A DNA stretch of 64,000 nt, taken from Larix kaempferi (taxonomy: Eukaryota; Streptophyta; Pinopsida; Pinales; Pinaceae). The translations under genes and the position numbers were made by a program. The notes under the pieces are model-generated. The model was not told the origin of the DNA, made no database searches, and worked only from the letters and a program-made list of their open reading frames with translations. Where the stretch lies: positions 4,093,501 to 4,157,500 of the forward strand of contig BSBM01000877.1 of the NCBI GenBank assembly GCA_027924585.1, written 5' to 3'. Every line of letters starts with the position of its first letter. Position 1 is the stretch's first letter. This document shows, piece by piece, positions 45,427 to 56,886 of the stretch.

Positions 45427-45554
45427 AACCTAGGAAACTAGTAATTTTCCTCCTTAGCAATTATTTGACCCTTAACATCAATTTGACAAACTCTCATGAA
45501 TATGGCCATTGGGCTTAGGCCATTGTGACCCAATGCAAAATTTGGGACATGAAA
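45427..45554 (-). repeat. Truncated LTR A of the tandem array
   Basis: Matches the first 128 bp of the family LTR in reverse, up to CCTAGGAAACTAG, then stops at sequence of element 3. Confidence 0.88.
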
Positions 45555-48190
45555 AATCCTCCCTTCCCAATATTGCTTGTCCTCAAGCAATTTCAAACAT
45601 GGGTGTTGAAGAACCTGCTTTCTGTATAATACTTTGAAGTTGCCACTGAGTTGCCCAACTTTGAGTCTTAGAGATTCCATGAATATTTTAGAGAGGAACC
45701 ACCATGCTTGTTGTTGCACTACTCTGATTAAAATCACTTTAGTAAGTGGGGAATCCATCCCCCATACTACTTGTTTCCCCAAAAACTTGAAACCAATGAG
45801 ACTAAGAATTATCACAGGGTCCCATTGCTTGTATTGCACTCCAACAATTAGGATCCCATTTTCTTGTATGCATTCTTCCAAACATCATGAGTACAAAATA
45901 TATATCATCAAAGTACATAGCAACATAATGAAAATGTAAATCAAGAATATGCTTCATCAAAGAATCATGAAAGTGCATATACCTCTAAGCAAGTAGACCA
46001 CCATTTTCCAAGTGCATACAAGCATCGAGTAACCAATCAAATCTACTCCAATGACATAGGTGAGGATCTCATGTTCTATAATGCTGCTCCAAAAGGATCT
46101 GATATGCATCAAAATATTCATCCATGTATTCTTTCATCCAAGAAGTAAATAAAGAATCTCCACTAAAATCTGAACCAAATAATGAGCAAAAAAAAACAAG
46201 GAGACTTCAAATGACTCCAAGAAGTCTCACCCATACATCCATGAATGTGAGAATCATAAATATATAACAAATTATGTGGCTTCCGAAAAAAATGTTCTCC
46301 AATCATAAATCTATTCACCCCAATGTTGGATGAAGTTCCTCCAACATCAAATGAACCAAGTGTTGAGCAAGAAAAACCATGACTCTTCAAGTGACTCAAA
46401 TGCATATCATAGGTGCATCCATGTAGATGTGCATCAACATAAAGTAACAAAGGATGTTGCTGCAAATGTGAATAAGAATGTGCTCCAACCATGTCATCAT
46501 AAAAATTAAATCTAGGAGTCCCATACTCCTCATGTGGCACCATCAAAAAGAACCCTTTCACCCATACTTCATTGAGACTAATGCTGCAAAACAAGGAATT
46601 GTAGGATGTAGGAGAATGAACTAACTCACCCAAATGATCAAAAAGTGTAGAAGTTTCATCATGGGAAGGATCCATATGGGTAGTATCATGCAGCTCCTTC
46701 AAAAGTGTGAAACCTTTGTCATAGATTGGTTCCAATGTAGAGGAATCATGCTCTTCTTTAAAAATTGCATAACCTTCATCAAGAGACAATTTAAGTTCCT
46801 CTTCCACCACATCCAGTGTTTGGATATCTTCAAGTTCATCTTCAAACACATCAAGCACATTCAAATTTCCACATTTATCATGATACACCATGTCATGAGA
46901 ATCCTCTAAAAAATCTACCATTTGACAATCTGAAACATAGGAGGAAAAACAAGTATCTTGCAACTTTTCAAGAAGTTGCTCATTTTGAATTGTGAGCTTA
47001 TGATTATCCTCATTATTCTTCAAGTATGCATCATGTAACAATTCATTAAGCTCAAACAAATGGTTTCTATCAAAAAGAAAAGACATGAAATTACCTTTGA
47101 TGTGGCACATTGCTCTTTGAATCTTCTCCATGTCTTCAAGGAAGGATGTTTCCTCCAATGAAGTAGCTCTCCAACAAGAATTTGACACCAATGCTTGAGT
47201 GTCATGGAGAATGCTAAGGGACTCTTGGATATTCTTTTCATTCATATTTAAGGACCCTTCAATAAAATGAAGCTCTTTCAAATGAACCTCCTAATATTCT
47301 TCCTTCTTGCTTGGACCAACTTCATGAAGCTCAAGTGGTGATGGGGAATTTGATCTTGTTTCTTCTTCAACTGCTACAAGGTCTTCATTTTCATGCTTAG
47401 GGGAATTTTGTCTTGCATCAATACTGTCAAAAGTGATTTCTATGTCACCAGCATAGAGGTGTGAGCACCCATCAGTAGGTACTCCTTCATAATTCAAGCA
47501 TCCATCAGTAGATGCTCCTTGGTTCATGTCCAAGGTAGAATGTGTCTCGAATTGATCTTCAATATTTTCAATAGGTTCTTCTTCAAGTTCATGGGATGTA
47601 TCTTCATCTTTCTCCTTCAAAAAATCTGATGTACTTTTCCCCTTGGTTTCCTTAATATCAATACATTTGGAATCTATTTTTGAAGAATACCCAAGAATTC
47701 TCTTCAAGAGGGAAATGCCTGCATTCCCTGAAGCTTCAACTTTTTCATTGCTCTTTTCACTCACACACATATGATTTTCTCTCCAAGGTATTTTACAAGA
47801 AGGGAATAAACCTTTATTCACCAAATCCACATCTTAATTTTTGGGCCTATTTGCAAACACCCAATCAGCAAAGTCTTCAAAATAATGGTCCTTATATGTA
47901 CTTCTCTTATACCAATCCAGATATTCATGATATTGTTGGGGAAAGGTTTTATATGTTGCTCTCCATCTTTGTAACTCATTCGTAGAATTATCCTTTGGTG
48001 GTGTGACATACTCATATTTATCATACCTAGGGTCATAATAATAATCTTCATTCATCCTGAAATTGTAAGAAGTGTTGCATGATGGCACCTCTTCCTCATA
48101 TCATTCACATTCTTCCTCATATTGTTCACAATCATCTGCATATTCCTCATAAGAATTGTACTCATAGGATTTATCATAATAGTAAGACAT
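45490..48190 (-). pseudogene. Family L protein, copy A
   Basis: Starts at 48190 (MSYYYDKSYEYNSYEEYADD), 50 bp after the primer site. The N-terminal part is Tyr/Glu/Asp-rich, then RWRATYKTFPQQYHEYLDWY and DWVFANRP. The middle is acidic with coiled-coil character. The C-terminal module (WVKGFFLMVPHEEYGTP, two Cys/His units with LHGC and IHGC, and KQWDPV) is shared with copy 1. Damage: TGA near 48119 where copy B has Trp, stops at 47834 and 47290, a frameshift at about 46170 in an A-run, and a deletion around 45865. Intact length would be about 900 residues. No known domain. Confidence 0.75.
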
Positions 48191-48239
48191 GGCTTAAACT
48201 TATTCTTCAATGTACAATATTAATTCATAGGTGCAAGGA

Positions 48240-48256
48240 CCATGCTCTGATACCAC
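48240..48256 (-). other. Primer-binding site of body A
   Basis: On -, TGGTATCAGAGCATGGT follows the LTR end TTACA after one G, as in copy 1. Confidence 0.88.
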
Positions 48257-50438
48257 TGTAATGTCCCTTCTGAATAAAATTTCCCAATGTGCTCAAATTC
48301 ACCAAATTTCAACTCTAGGTATATGTATACAACTGATTCCAAACTCCTCCAAATACTTTAAGAATTGGTGAGGAAGGTCATGAAGGGTCATGGGACACAT
48401 TAACACATATATAGGACATATAATAAACTGATATACCAAACCATGGTCTTCAATTTGCAAGGTAAGAAGTTTCGGGACAAGACTAGTCAACTTGGGAAGT
48501 GGAAATCCCCCCTAGGGCTTGGAACAAATCTCTTCCAAACACTATACAACCTTCACTAATGATGGGTATGATAATCGGATATGTTATTAGACATTATTTA
48601 AATTATATTTTCATCATTATATGTTGTTTTGGGGTCGAATAGGTATCCAAGATAACTCAGGGAATTTACTAGTAATTTTGAGGCTCAAACCCCCAAGGGT
48701 AGATGGATCCAAATTGCTCCAAATGATCTCAAATTCTACCAGAAGGTGTATGGATGATGTTAAAAACATAATAAGGGTGTTTATAGGTGTCTTACAACCT
48801 TCAAATGAATTTTGAAACTCACTTTGGTAATCTAGTCAATGTAGGGAGTTTTACTAGCAAAGTGTGGTTCAAATCCCCTTAGGGTAAATGACAAGTTGGC
48901 TCTCCAAATGAAATAGAAACCTATATAAATTATGAACATAGGATGGTGAAATATAAAGGACATAAATGGGTTCTAATATGCATCATCATTCAGCTTATAA
49001 TATCTACTACCACTCTCTCAAATCAGATATAGAATTGCTAGTTTCGACATAAGGGGAAATGGTAGGCAATCTTCACTAAATGTTATGAAACTCAACTAAA
49101 TGCCTCCAAATTCTTGTCTAATGAACCTGAAAATATTTGAACACATAAATTAAATTACATTTATAATTAATCCATCATTCATTCACTGAACCATTTGAAT
49201 TTATCAACATATCATTAACTTGCAACAAGGTAGTGGGGAAAATGGCATTGTTTGTTCATTAATGAGAAATTTTGCATAGTATTTCTTGGAATCTCAACTT
49301 GTGGATATTCTAAGAATATAAATCATATTACAAAATAATGGGGCATCATAATCTCCCCCAAAGAGAATAGTATCTCACCAAAGGCGCAATTCCTCAAGGA
49401 TCATGAATATGCCAAGAAATCGAAGAATCGTTGTAGAAGCAAGCTGAAAGAGACGTGACCATGATCTTTCCTGTAGATTCAACCAAAATAATTCATTAAA
49501 TCTCCAAATTAAAGGTTTGAATGGCCTTTCCAATTACCAACTAGGATGGGAATCGTTCACCCTTGAAATTGGTGCTAAGGCAAGTAGAGTAGCACTCCAC
49601 TAGCTCTCCTCTCCCAAATGCAAAATGCAAATTCTAAAATGATCAAAAGCTGCTATTCTTCTTTTTTCATGACTTTTATAAAATTCTAATGTCCTCCATG
49701 GTTCGAATTCCTTCCAAGAGCTTCATGCCAACTCAATTTGGGAAGCGATTCCCAAGTATGCCACTTGTCCTTCCAATTCTAGCCCTCTCCTTCTTCAAAT
49801 TCGAATTGGTGTCTCTTTGGATGCCCTAACTCACTTGAGCGCCCTATTGGAGGATATTTTTAGCCCTGACATTTCATATATTTCATATTTCATCCTTCAT
49901 GTTTTATTTGTATCATAGGTGTCATAGCATCTTCATCATTGTTGTCATAGAGCTAGGGAATCTAGTCCAAGTGTCCCACTAGCTCCAAATTGTCTCTTCC
50001 TCTTCCATGGGAGTTACTCTTCCTCTACATTTCGACCTCATTGAATCATTCCAATTATTATTCCCTTCCAACTCATCCCAAGAACATTGTACTTCTCATG
50101 GATTCGAATTAACAAGAGGAGGATGCCATGTGGCATAGAAAATCTAGCTTGTGTGGGTACCACTTCCTCCATGTGTCTTCATGATCAAATGCCACTTTAA
50201 TTTTCCCTTGTATATATTTATTTAGATCATTTATTAAATATTTATGCTATTCTAATGTCCACACATCATTTATTATCCTTCTTATTTCAAATCCCAATGC
50301 TTCCACCCCGAACCTAGGAAACTAGTAATTTTCCTTGTTGGCGATTATTTGACCCTTAACATCAATTTGACAAACTCTCATGAATATGGCCAATGGGATT
50401 AGGCCATTGTGACCCAATGAAAAATTTGGAACATGAAA
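48257..50438 (-). repeat. LTR B, shared by both bodies
   Basis: About 2182 bp. The + strand begins TGTAATGTCCC and ends ...ACATGAAA, so the 5' TGTC end has mutated to TTTC. Homologous along its length to the 2013-bp LTRs of copy 1. Small frames inside are not genes. Confidence 0.9.
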
Positions 50439-51919
50439 AATCCTCCCTTCCCAATATTGCTTGTCCTCAAGCAATTTCAAACATGGGTGTTGAAGAACCT
50501 GCTTTCTGTATAATTCTTTGAAGTTGCCACTGAGTTGCCCAACTTTGAGTCTTCAAGATTCCATGAAGATTTTAGAGAGGAACCACCATGCTTGCTGCTG
50601 CACTACTTTGATTAAAATCACTTTATTTAGTGGGGAATCCATCCCCCATACTACTTGTTTCCCCAAAAAATTGAAACCAATGATACTAATAATTATCCCA
50701 GGGTACCATTGCTTGTATTGCACTCCAACAATTAGGAGTGCTCTCCACCTCATACCATCAGGTAAGAGAGTTCTTGGATCCCATTTTCTTGTATGAATTC
50801 TTCCAAATGTCATGAGTAAAAAATATATATCATCAAAGTACATAGCAACATAATGAAAATGTACATCAAGAAGATGCTTCATCAAGGAATCATGAAAGTG
50901 CTCATACCTGCAAGCAAGTAGACCACCATTTTCCAAGTGCATACAAGCATCGAGTAACCAATCAAATATGCTCCAATGACATAGGTGGGGATTCCATGTC
51001 CTATAATGCTTCTCCAAAAGGATGTGATATGCATCAAAATATTCAGCCATGTATTCTTTCATCCAATAAGTGAATGAAGAATCTCCACTAAAATCTGAAC
51101 CAAATAATGAGCAAAAAAAACAAGGAGACTTCAAATGACTCCAAGAAGTCTCACCCATACATCCATGAATGTGAGAATCATAAAGATATAAAAAAAGTAT
51201 GTGGCTGCCAGCAAAAATGTTCTCCAATCATAAATCTATTCACCCAAGTGTTGGATGAAGTTCCTCCAACATCAAATGAACCAAGTGTTGAGCAATAAAA
51301 ACCATGAGTCTTCAAGTGACTCAAATGCATATCATAGGTGCATCCATGTAGAGGTGCATCATCATAAAGTAACAAAGAATGCTACTGCAAATGTGAATAA
51401 GAATGTGCTCCAACCATGTCATCATAAAAAGTAAATCTAGGAGTTCCATACTCCTCATGTGGCACCATCAAAAAGAACCCTTTCACCCATACTTCATTGA
51501 GACTAATGCTACAAAACAAAGAATTGTAGGATGTAGGAGATTGAACTAACTCACCCAAATGATCACAAAGTGCAGAATTTTCATCATGAGAAGGATCCAT
51601 ATCGGTAGTATCATGCAGCTCCTTCAAAAGTGTGAAACCTTTGTCGTAGATTGGTTCCAATGTAGAGGAATCATGCTCTTCTTTAAAAATTGCATAACCT
51701 TCATCAAGAGACAATTCCATTTCCTCTTCCATGACATCCAGTGCTTGGATCTCTTCAAGTTCATATTCAAACACATCAAGCACATTCAAATTTCCACATT
51801 TCTCATATTCCACCATGTCATGAGAATCCTCCAAACAATCTACCATTTGACAATCTGAAACATAGGAGGAAAAACAAGTATCTTGCAACTTTTCAAGAAG
51901 TTTATCATTTTGAATTGTG

Positions 51920-52700
51920 TGTGAAAATCTTGACAGTGGATCCAAAGAGATGATGTAAACCTCACAATGAAAGAATTTAGGAAAATAGAAGAGAATAGAG
52001 CAGCAAAACATAGATCCAATGGAAGTCAGATAGGAGCAGAATATTCACACATGTTTCATTAATCATAATAGTAAAACAATAATTATACGAATGCATAGGA
52101 TTCGAATACCAAGAGTGTAATTCGAATTAGCCTGCATGGAGATATAAAAATATCATTGGAGTGTCATCAAAGCACAACTATAAGTCTTCATCATCAATAG
52201 TGGAGTCATCAATGCACAAGTAACTATCAACCATCAGTCAAACTGAGTCTAATTGAGTGTGGTAGGTGTAACTGAGTGTAACTGGCACATGGAGACATTA
52301 ACTGAATGAAGGAGGCTTAGTGGAGGACGCATGAGGAGCTAAATGGAGTCAAAGTGGGTATTCTAGTCTCATTGGAGGTCCATCAGAGTGATACAGTTAG
52401 TTGAGAGTCAGTCTAGCCTTAAATCAAGGAAAGAACTGAAGATAACTCAACTAACTGAAGTACAATTGAATGGTAGGTGAGAGAGGGCACCTAGGATGCA
52501 TGCAATTGCATGTAGGGCGCACTAAGCACTGGGAGGGCTAAAACTGATCAATGAGAAGCTCCCAGGGCTAGCTAACTGAGGGCTAGGTGTTGGGACTAAT
52601 GACTGGGATGCATGCAAAATCATGACTGCATGCATAATGCATGCATAACTGAAAATGCAAAGCTAGTAGGACTAGGATGGAGTATAGTAAAATACCAACA
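51920..52700 (-). repeat. 3' LTR of the Copia element
   Basis: 781 bp. Contains GCATGCAT-rich text near 52600-52650, slightly expanded in the partner LTR. The next bases on + (CCCCCCTTAATCC) are the purine tract. Confidence 0.92.
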
Positions 52701-52712
52701 CCCCCCTTAATC
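52701..52712 (-). other. Polypurine tract of the Copia element
   Basis: On -, GGATTAAGGGGGG directly precedes the LTR start TGTTGG. Confidence 0.85.
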
Positions 52713-52881
52713 CATCCTGGGCCCTGGTAACTAGGACCAAAGGTCACCCATACAATCAAATAAATGATAAAATATAAGAATTATTCATAAACCGAGGAAA
52801 TGGGGAAAACCTCATGGGAAAAATACCCCCCCTCAAAAGAACAGTAAAATAACTCAAAGAACCATCATACTAAGCAGAAAA

Positions 52882-53105
52882 GGAAAAAGCTTTCCTTAGT
52901 GAAAGATTTTGCAAAAAACTTGGCAAGTTGATCCTCGGTAGGATGCCAATGCAGGTGCTAGATCTGGATCTGGTCTTCTGATGTGCCTCCCACTATGTAG
53001 AGAATGTACTGGATGAACCAGTCTTTCAAGAAACCTTTTTGCCACTGGAACGAATGGATCATGATGAGTCTTCCTAAGGGATGGAAGAGTGAACCCCACC
53101 ATCAT
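52882..53105 (-). pseudogene. Copia RNase H C-terminal remnant
   Basis: On -, HPTEDQLAKFFAKSFTKESF matches the conserved end of Copia RNase H (TEDQLADIFTKxL). Preceding text GGTSEDQIQI is in frame but followed by a TAG. It shows the ancestor had a full pol gene. Confidence 0.75.
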
Positions 53106-53288
53106 GCTACATCTCTCATGGCGAGGTAGATAACATAATGCAAGGTTGGCATGATGTTGAAATCTGGTAGTTTTGTGAGCAGATGAATCCTCAACTGTGT
53201 TCTCAGTAGCTGCAAGGACTGTGTGAGCCCATGTTGGCCTTGTCTCTGGATTGAGAACATGTGTTGGTTCTAGATCTAAATATGAATG

Positions 53289-54629
53289 TTATTGAACTTT
53301 GATCTCAACATCAAGATCTTCATCTTCATCTTCATTTGAAGAAGATTCACTCGAATCTTCATCAGATTCTGAAGGAGTAGGAAGAGAGAAGGGCAGAAAA
53401 TGAGAGAACTCGTATGCATTGGAGGCATGATTTGCAAACCCTTTCGCTATAGTATTCCCAGTAGATATCTCTATAATCTCAACTGTGTCGGGACCAAAAG
53501 TCACCTTGTTTGGTGATCTAGTGTGAGTCATCTGATATACAAACAACAAATTTTTTTTCAAGGAGGGAATGAATAGAACATTCTTGAACTTGCCATGCTC
53601 CATATGTACTATACCCAACCCTTTGGCAGAGATCTAAGAGTTTTCTCCCATGTGAATAGTAGGCCCATATTCGATATCTAAAGAAGAAAATGATTCTTCA
53701 TAGGAAACCATGTGGTTGGAGGCTCCAGAATCTATGAGGAGGGCCTTTGAATTTGAAAAACCAGCCATCAATGCATGGAAATCCTCATGACCATCAAATC
53801 CACTTCCAGAATCAGACATCTTTGCATATTTTGGAATAGAAATTTTGTTATGTTCAAGAAGCTTGGTTATTTGATCTATTTTCTTGTGCATGCAAGATCT
53901 CTCTGGGTGGTATCGTCTCTTGCAGTAGGGACACTCAGATCTTTTCTGTTTGTCCTTCTTGGAGCTGGAGGGTCCTTTTGATGGACTTCACTTGTCATTC
54001 ATATTGGATTTAGATGGCTTCTTTTCCTTGCCATTTTTCCTCCCTTTCACATTCACACTACTTGCTTCTCTAGCTAGAAGAGCTAGATCCTTGGATGCCT
54101 TGATGGCACCCATTTGAATCAATTTGTCCTCTTCTTGAATGAGAGCTTCAGTAAAGACTTCTAAGGTTGTCACCTTCCATCCAGGGATTGACATTCGCCT
54201 AGAATGGAAGGTAGATACAAAGACAGAAAATTGAGATCCACGTTTGCTCAAAATGGAGAGCACCAATTGATCATCACTTTTAGTGATGCCACAATGCTTG
54301 CATTGCAAAACCAAGTTCTTAAATTTTGAGAAGAATTCTTGAATGGTCTCAAAATTGCTAGGTTGTAGGGAAACCAATTCATTTTCGAGAGCACGGCCTC
54401 TTAGCCCATATTGTTTGCCAAAAATACTCTCTAATTTTACCCATAACTTATTTGGAGTCTTCATTCCTTCGACATGAAATAGTAGATCTCTAGAAATATG
54501 AAGGCATATGTAACCAAAGGCTTCATCCATTTTATTTAGATGCTTGGTTTTCTCCATAGCTGAATGTGGTTCGGCTTCTCTTCCCATTTTCACCCTGTAT
54601 AGTTGTCTAGTATAAAAGAATAATTTCAT
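53289..54629 (-). pseudogene. Copia gag and protease, broken by two stops
   Basis: The gag domain (UBN2 type) runs from 54629: EAFGYICLHISRDLL, LWVKLESIFG, FETIQEFFSKFKNLVLQC, DDQLVLSILSKRG. A TGA after NMNDK (53988, probably from Arg CGA) is followed in frame by the CCHC knuckle CPYCKRRYHPERSC at about 53895-53940. The protease active site LIDSGASNHM comes next, then a TAG near 53634, then GLGIVHMEHGKFKNVLFIPSLKKNLL. The C-terminal part ends in an acidic Ser/Glu/Asp run at 53289. Confidence 0.9.
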
Positions 54630-54803
54630 CTCACTCTTCCAATCAAATTAATTGAAGGGAGTGAGGATTCTAGGAGAGAGGAGAGCATTCGAATTTCTCA
54701 TTATAAATGTTGGAGCGAATGCAAAAGTGAAACTGCTGCTGCAACTGCTATAACTTCAAATTACCTGCAAAAAACTCTCAAGAATGGAGGTAGAATATAC
54801 TCT

Positions 54804-54821
54804 CAAATGGCTCTGATACCA
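54804..54821 (-). other. Primer-binding site of the Copia element
   Basis: On -, TGGTATCAGAGCCATTTG begins directly after the 5' LTR. Confidence 0.9.
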
Positions 54822-55620
54822 TGTGAAAATCCTCACAGTGGATCCAAAGAAATGATGTAAACCTCACAATGAAAGAATTTAGGAAAATAGAAGGGAATAG
54901 AGAAGCAGAACATAGATCCAATGGAAGTCAGATAGGAGCAGAATATTCACACATGTTTCATTAATCAGAATAGTAAAACAATAATGATACAAATGCACAG
55001 GATTCGAATACCAAGGGTGTAATTCAAATTAGCCTGCATGGAGAGATCAAAATATCACTTGAGTGTCATCAAATCAAAACTAGAATTCTCCATCATCATC
55101 AGTGGAGTCATCAATGCACAAGTAAATGTCAACCATCATTCAAACTGACTCTAACTTAGTGCGGTAGGTGTAACTGAGTGTAACTGGAACATGGAGGCAC
55201 TAACTGAATGAAGGAGACTTAGTGGAGGGTGCATGACGAGCTAACTGGAGTCAGAGTGAGAAGTCTAGTCTCACTGGAGGTCCATCAGAGTGATACAATT
55301 AGTTGAGATTCAGTCTAGCCTTAAATCAAGGAAAGAACTGAAGATAACTCAACTAACTGAAGTACAACTGAATGGTAGGTGAGAGAGGGCGCCTAGGATG
55401 CATGCAATTGCATGTAGGGCGCACTAAGCACTAGGAGGGATAAAATTGATCAGTGAGAAGCTCCCGGGGCTAGCTAACTGAGGGCTAGGTGCTGGGACTG
55501 ATGACTGGGACGCATGCAATTGCATGCATGCATGCAAAATCATGACTGCATGTAGAATGCATGCATAAATGAAAATGCAAAAATGGTAGGACTAGGATGG
55601 AGTATAGGAAAATCCCAACA
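54822..55620 (-). repeat. 5' LTR of the Copia element
   Basis: 799 bp, partner of 51920-52700, with scattered differences and an enlarged GCATGCATGCATGC stretch near 55520. Confidence 0.92.
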
Positions 55621-56886
55621 TTGTGAGCTTATGATTATCCTCATTATTCTTCAAGTATGCATCATGTAACAATTAATTAATCTCAAACATATGGTTTCTA
55701 TCAAAAAGCAAAGACATGAAATTACCTTTGATGTGGCACATTTCTCTTTGAATCTTCTCCATGTCTTCAAGGAAGGATGTTTCTTCCAATGAAGTAGCTC
55801 TCCAACAAGAATTTGACACCAATGCTTGAGTTTCATGGAGAATGCTAAGGGACTCTTGGATCTTCTTTTCATTCATATTTAAGGAACCTTCAACAAAATG
55901 AGGCTCTTGCAAATGAACCTCCTCATCTTCTTCCTTATTGCTTGGACCAACTTCATGAAGCTCAAGCGATGATGGGAAAGTTGATCTTGTTTCTTCTTCA
56001 ACTTCTACAAGGTCTTCACTTTCATGCTTAGGAGAATTTTGACTTGCAGCAATACTGTCAAAAGTGATCTATATGTCACCAACATAGAGGTGTGAGCACC
56101 CATCAGTAGGTACTCCTTCATAGCTCAAGCATCCATCAGTAGATGCTCCTTGATTATGTCCAAGGCAAAATGTGTCTCGAATTGATCTTCAATATTTTCA
56201 ATAGGTTCTTCTTCAAGTTCATGGGATTTATATTCATCTTTCTCCTTCAAGCAATCTGATGTACTTTTCCCCTTGGTTTCCTTAATATCAATACATTCGG
56301 AATCTCTTTTTGAAGAGTACCCAAGAAGTCTCTTCAAGAGGGAAATACCTGCATTCCCTGAAGCTTCAGATTTTTCATTGCTCTTTTCACTCACACACAT
56401 ATGATTTTCTCTCCAAGGTATTTTACAAGGACGACATAAACATTTCTTCACTAACTCCACATCTTCAGTTTTGGGCCTATTTGCAAACACCCAATCAAAA
56501 AATTATTCAAAAGAAGGTGCCTTATATGTACTTCTCTTATACAAATCAAGATATGCCTCATATTGTTGGGGCAAGGTTTTATATGTTGCTCTCCATCTTT
56601 GAAACTATTTCATAGAATTATCCTTTGGTGGTGTGACATACTCATATTTATCATATCTAGGGTCATAATAATAATCTTCATTCATCCTGAAATTGTAAGA
56701 AGTTTTGCATGATGGCACCTCTTCCTCATACCATTCACATTCTTCTTCATATTGTTCACAATCATCTGCATATTCCTCATAAGAATTGTACTCATAGGAT
56801 TCATCATAATAGTAATACATGGTTGAAACTTATTCTTCAATGTATGATATTAATTCATGGGTGCAAGGACCATGCTATGATACCAC

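Larger units (their letters stand above)
51920..55620 (-). mobile_element. Internally deleted Copia retrotransposon
   Basis: LTRs at 51920-52700 (781 bp) and 54822-55620 (799 bp) start TGTTGGGA... and end ...TTTTCACA on -. The target duplication TTGTG is at 51915-51919 and 55621-55625. It carries gag, a protease start and the last part of RNase H, but integrase and RT are missing, so it is non-autonomous. It is the most recent layer here: it sits in body B of the tandem array, which sits in element 3. Confidence 0.95.
50460..56820 (-). pseudogene. Family L protein, copy B, split by the Copia element
   Basis: Starts at 56820 (MYYYYDESYEYNSYEE) and runs to 55626, is interrupted by the insertion at 51920-55620, and resumes at 51919 down to about 50460. 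It keeps the Trp (CEWYEEE) and the readthrough (EEDEEVHL) where copy A has stops, but has its own stops after NSMK (56605) and in SFE*FF, and a frameshift near 56125. The C-terminal module at 50553-51500 is the least damaged: FGSDFSGDSSFTYWM, AYHILLEKHYRTWNP, RIHTRKWDPRTLLPDGM. Confidence 0.75.
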
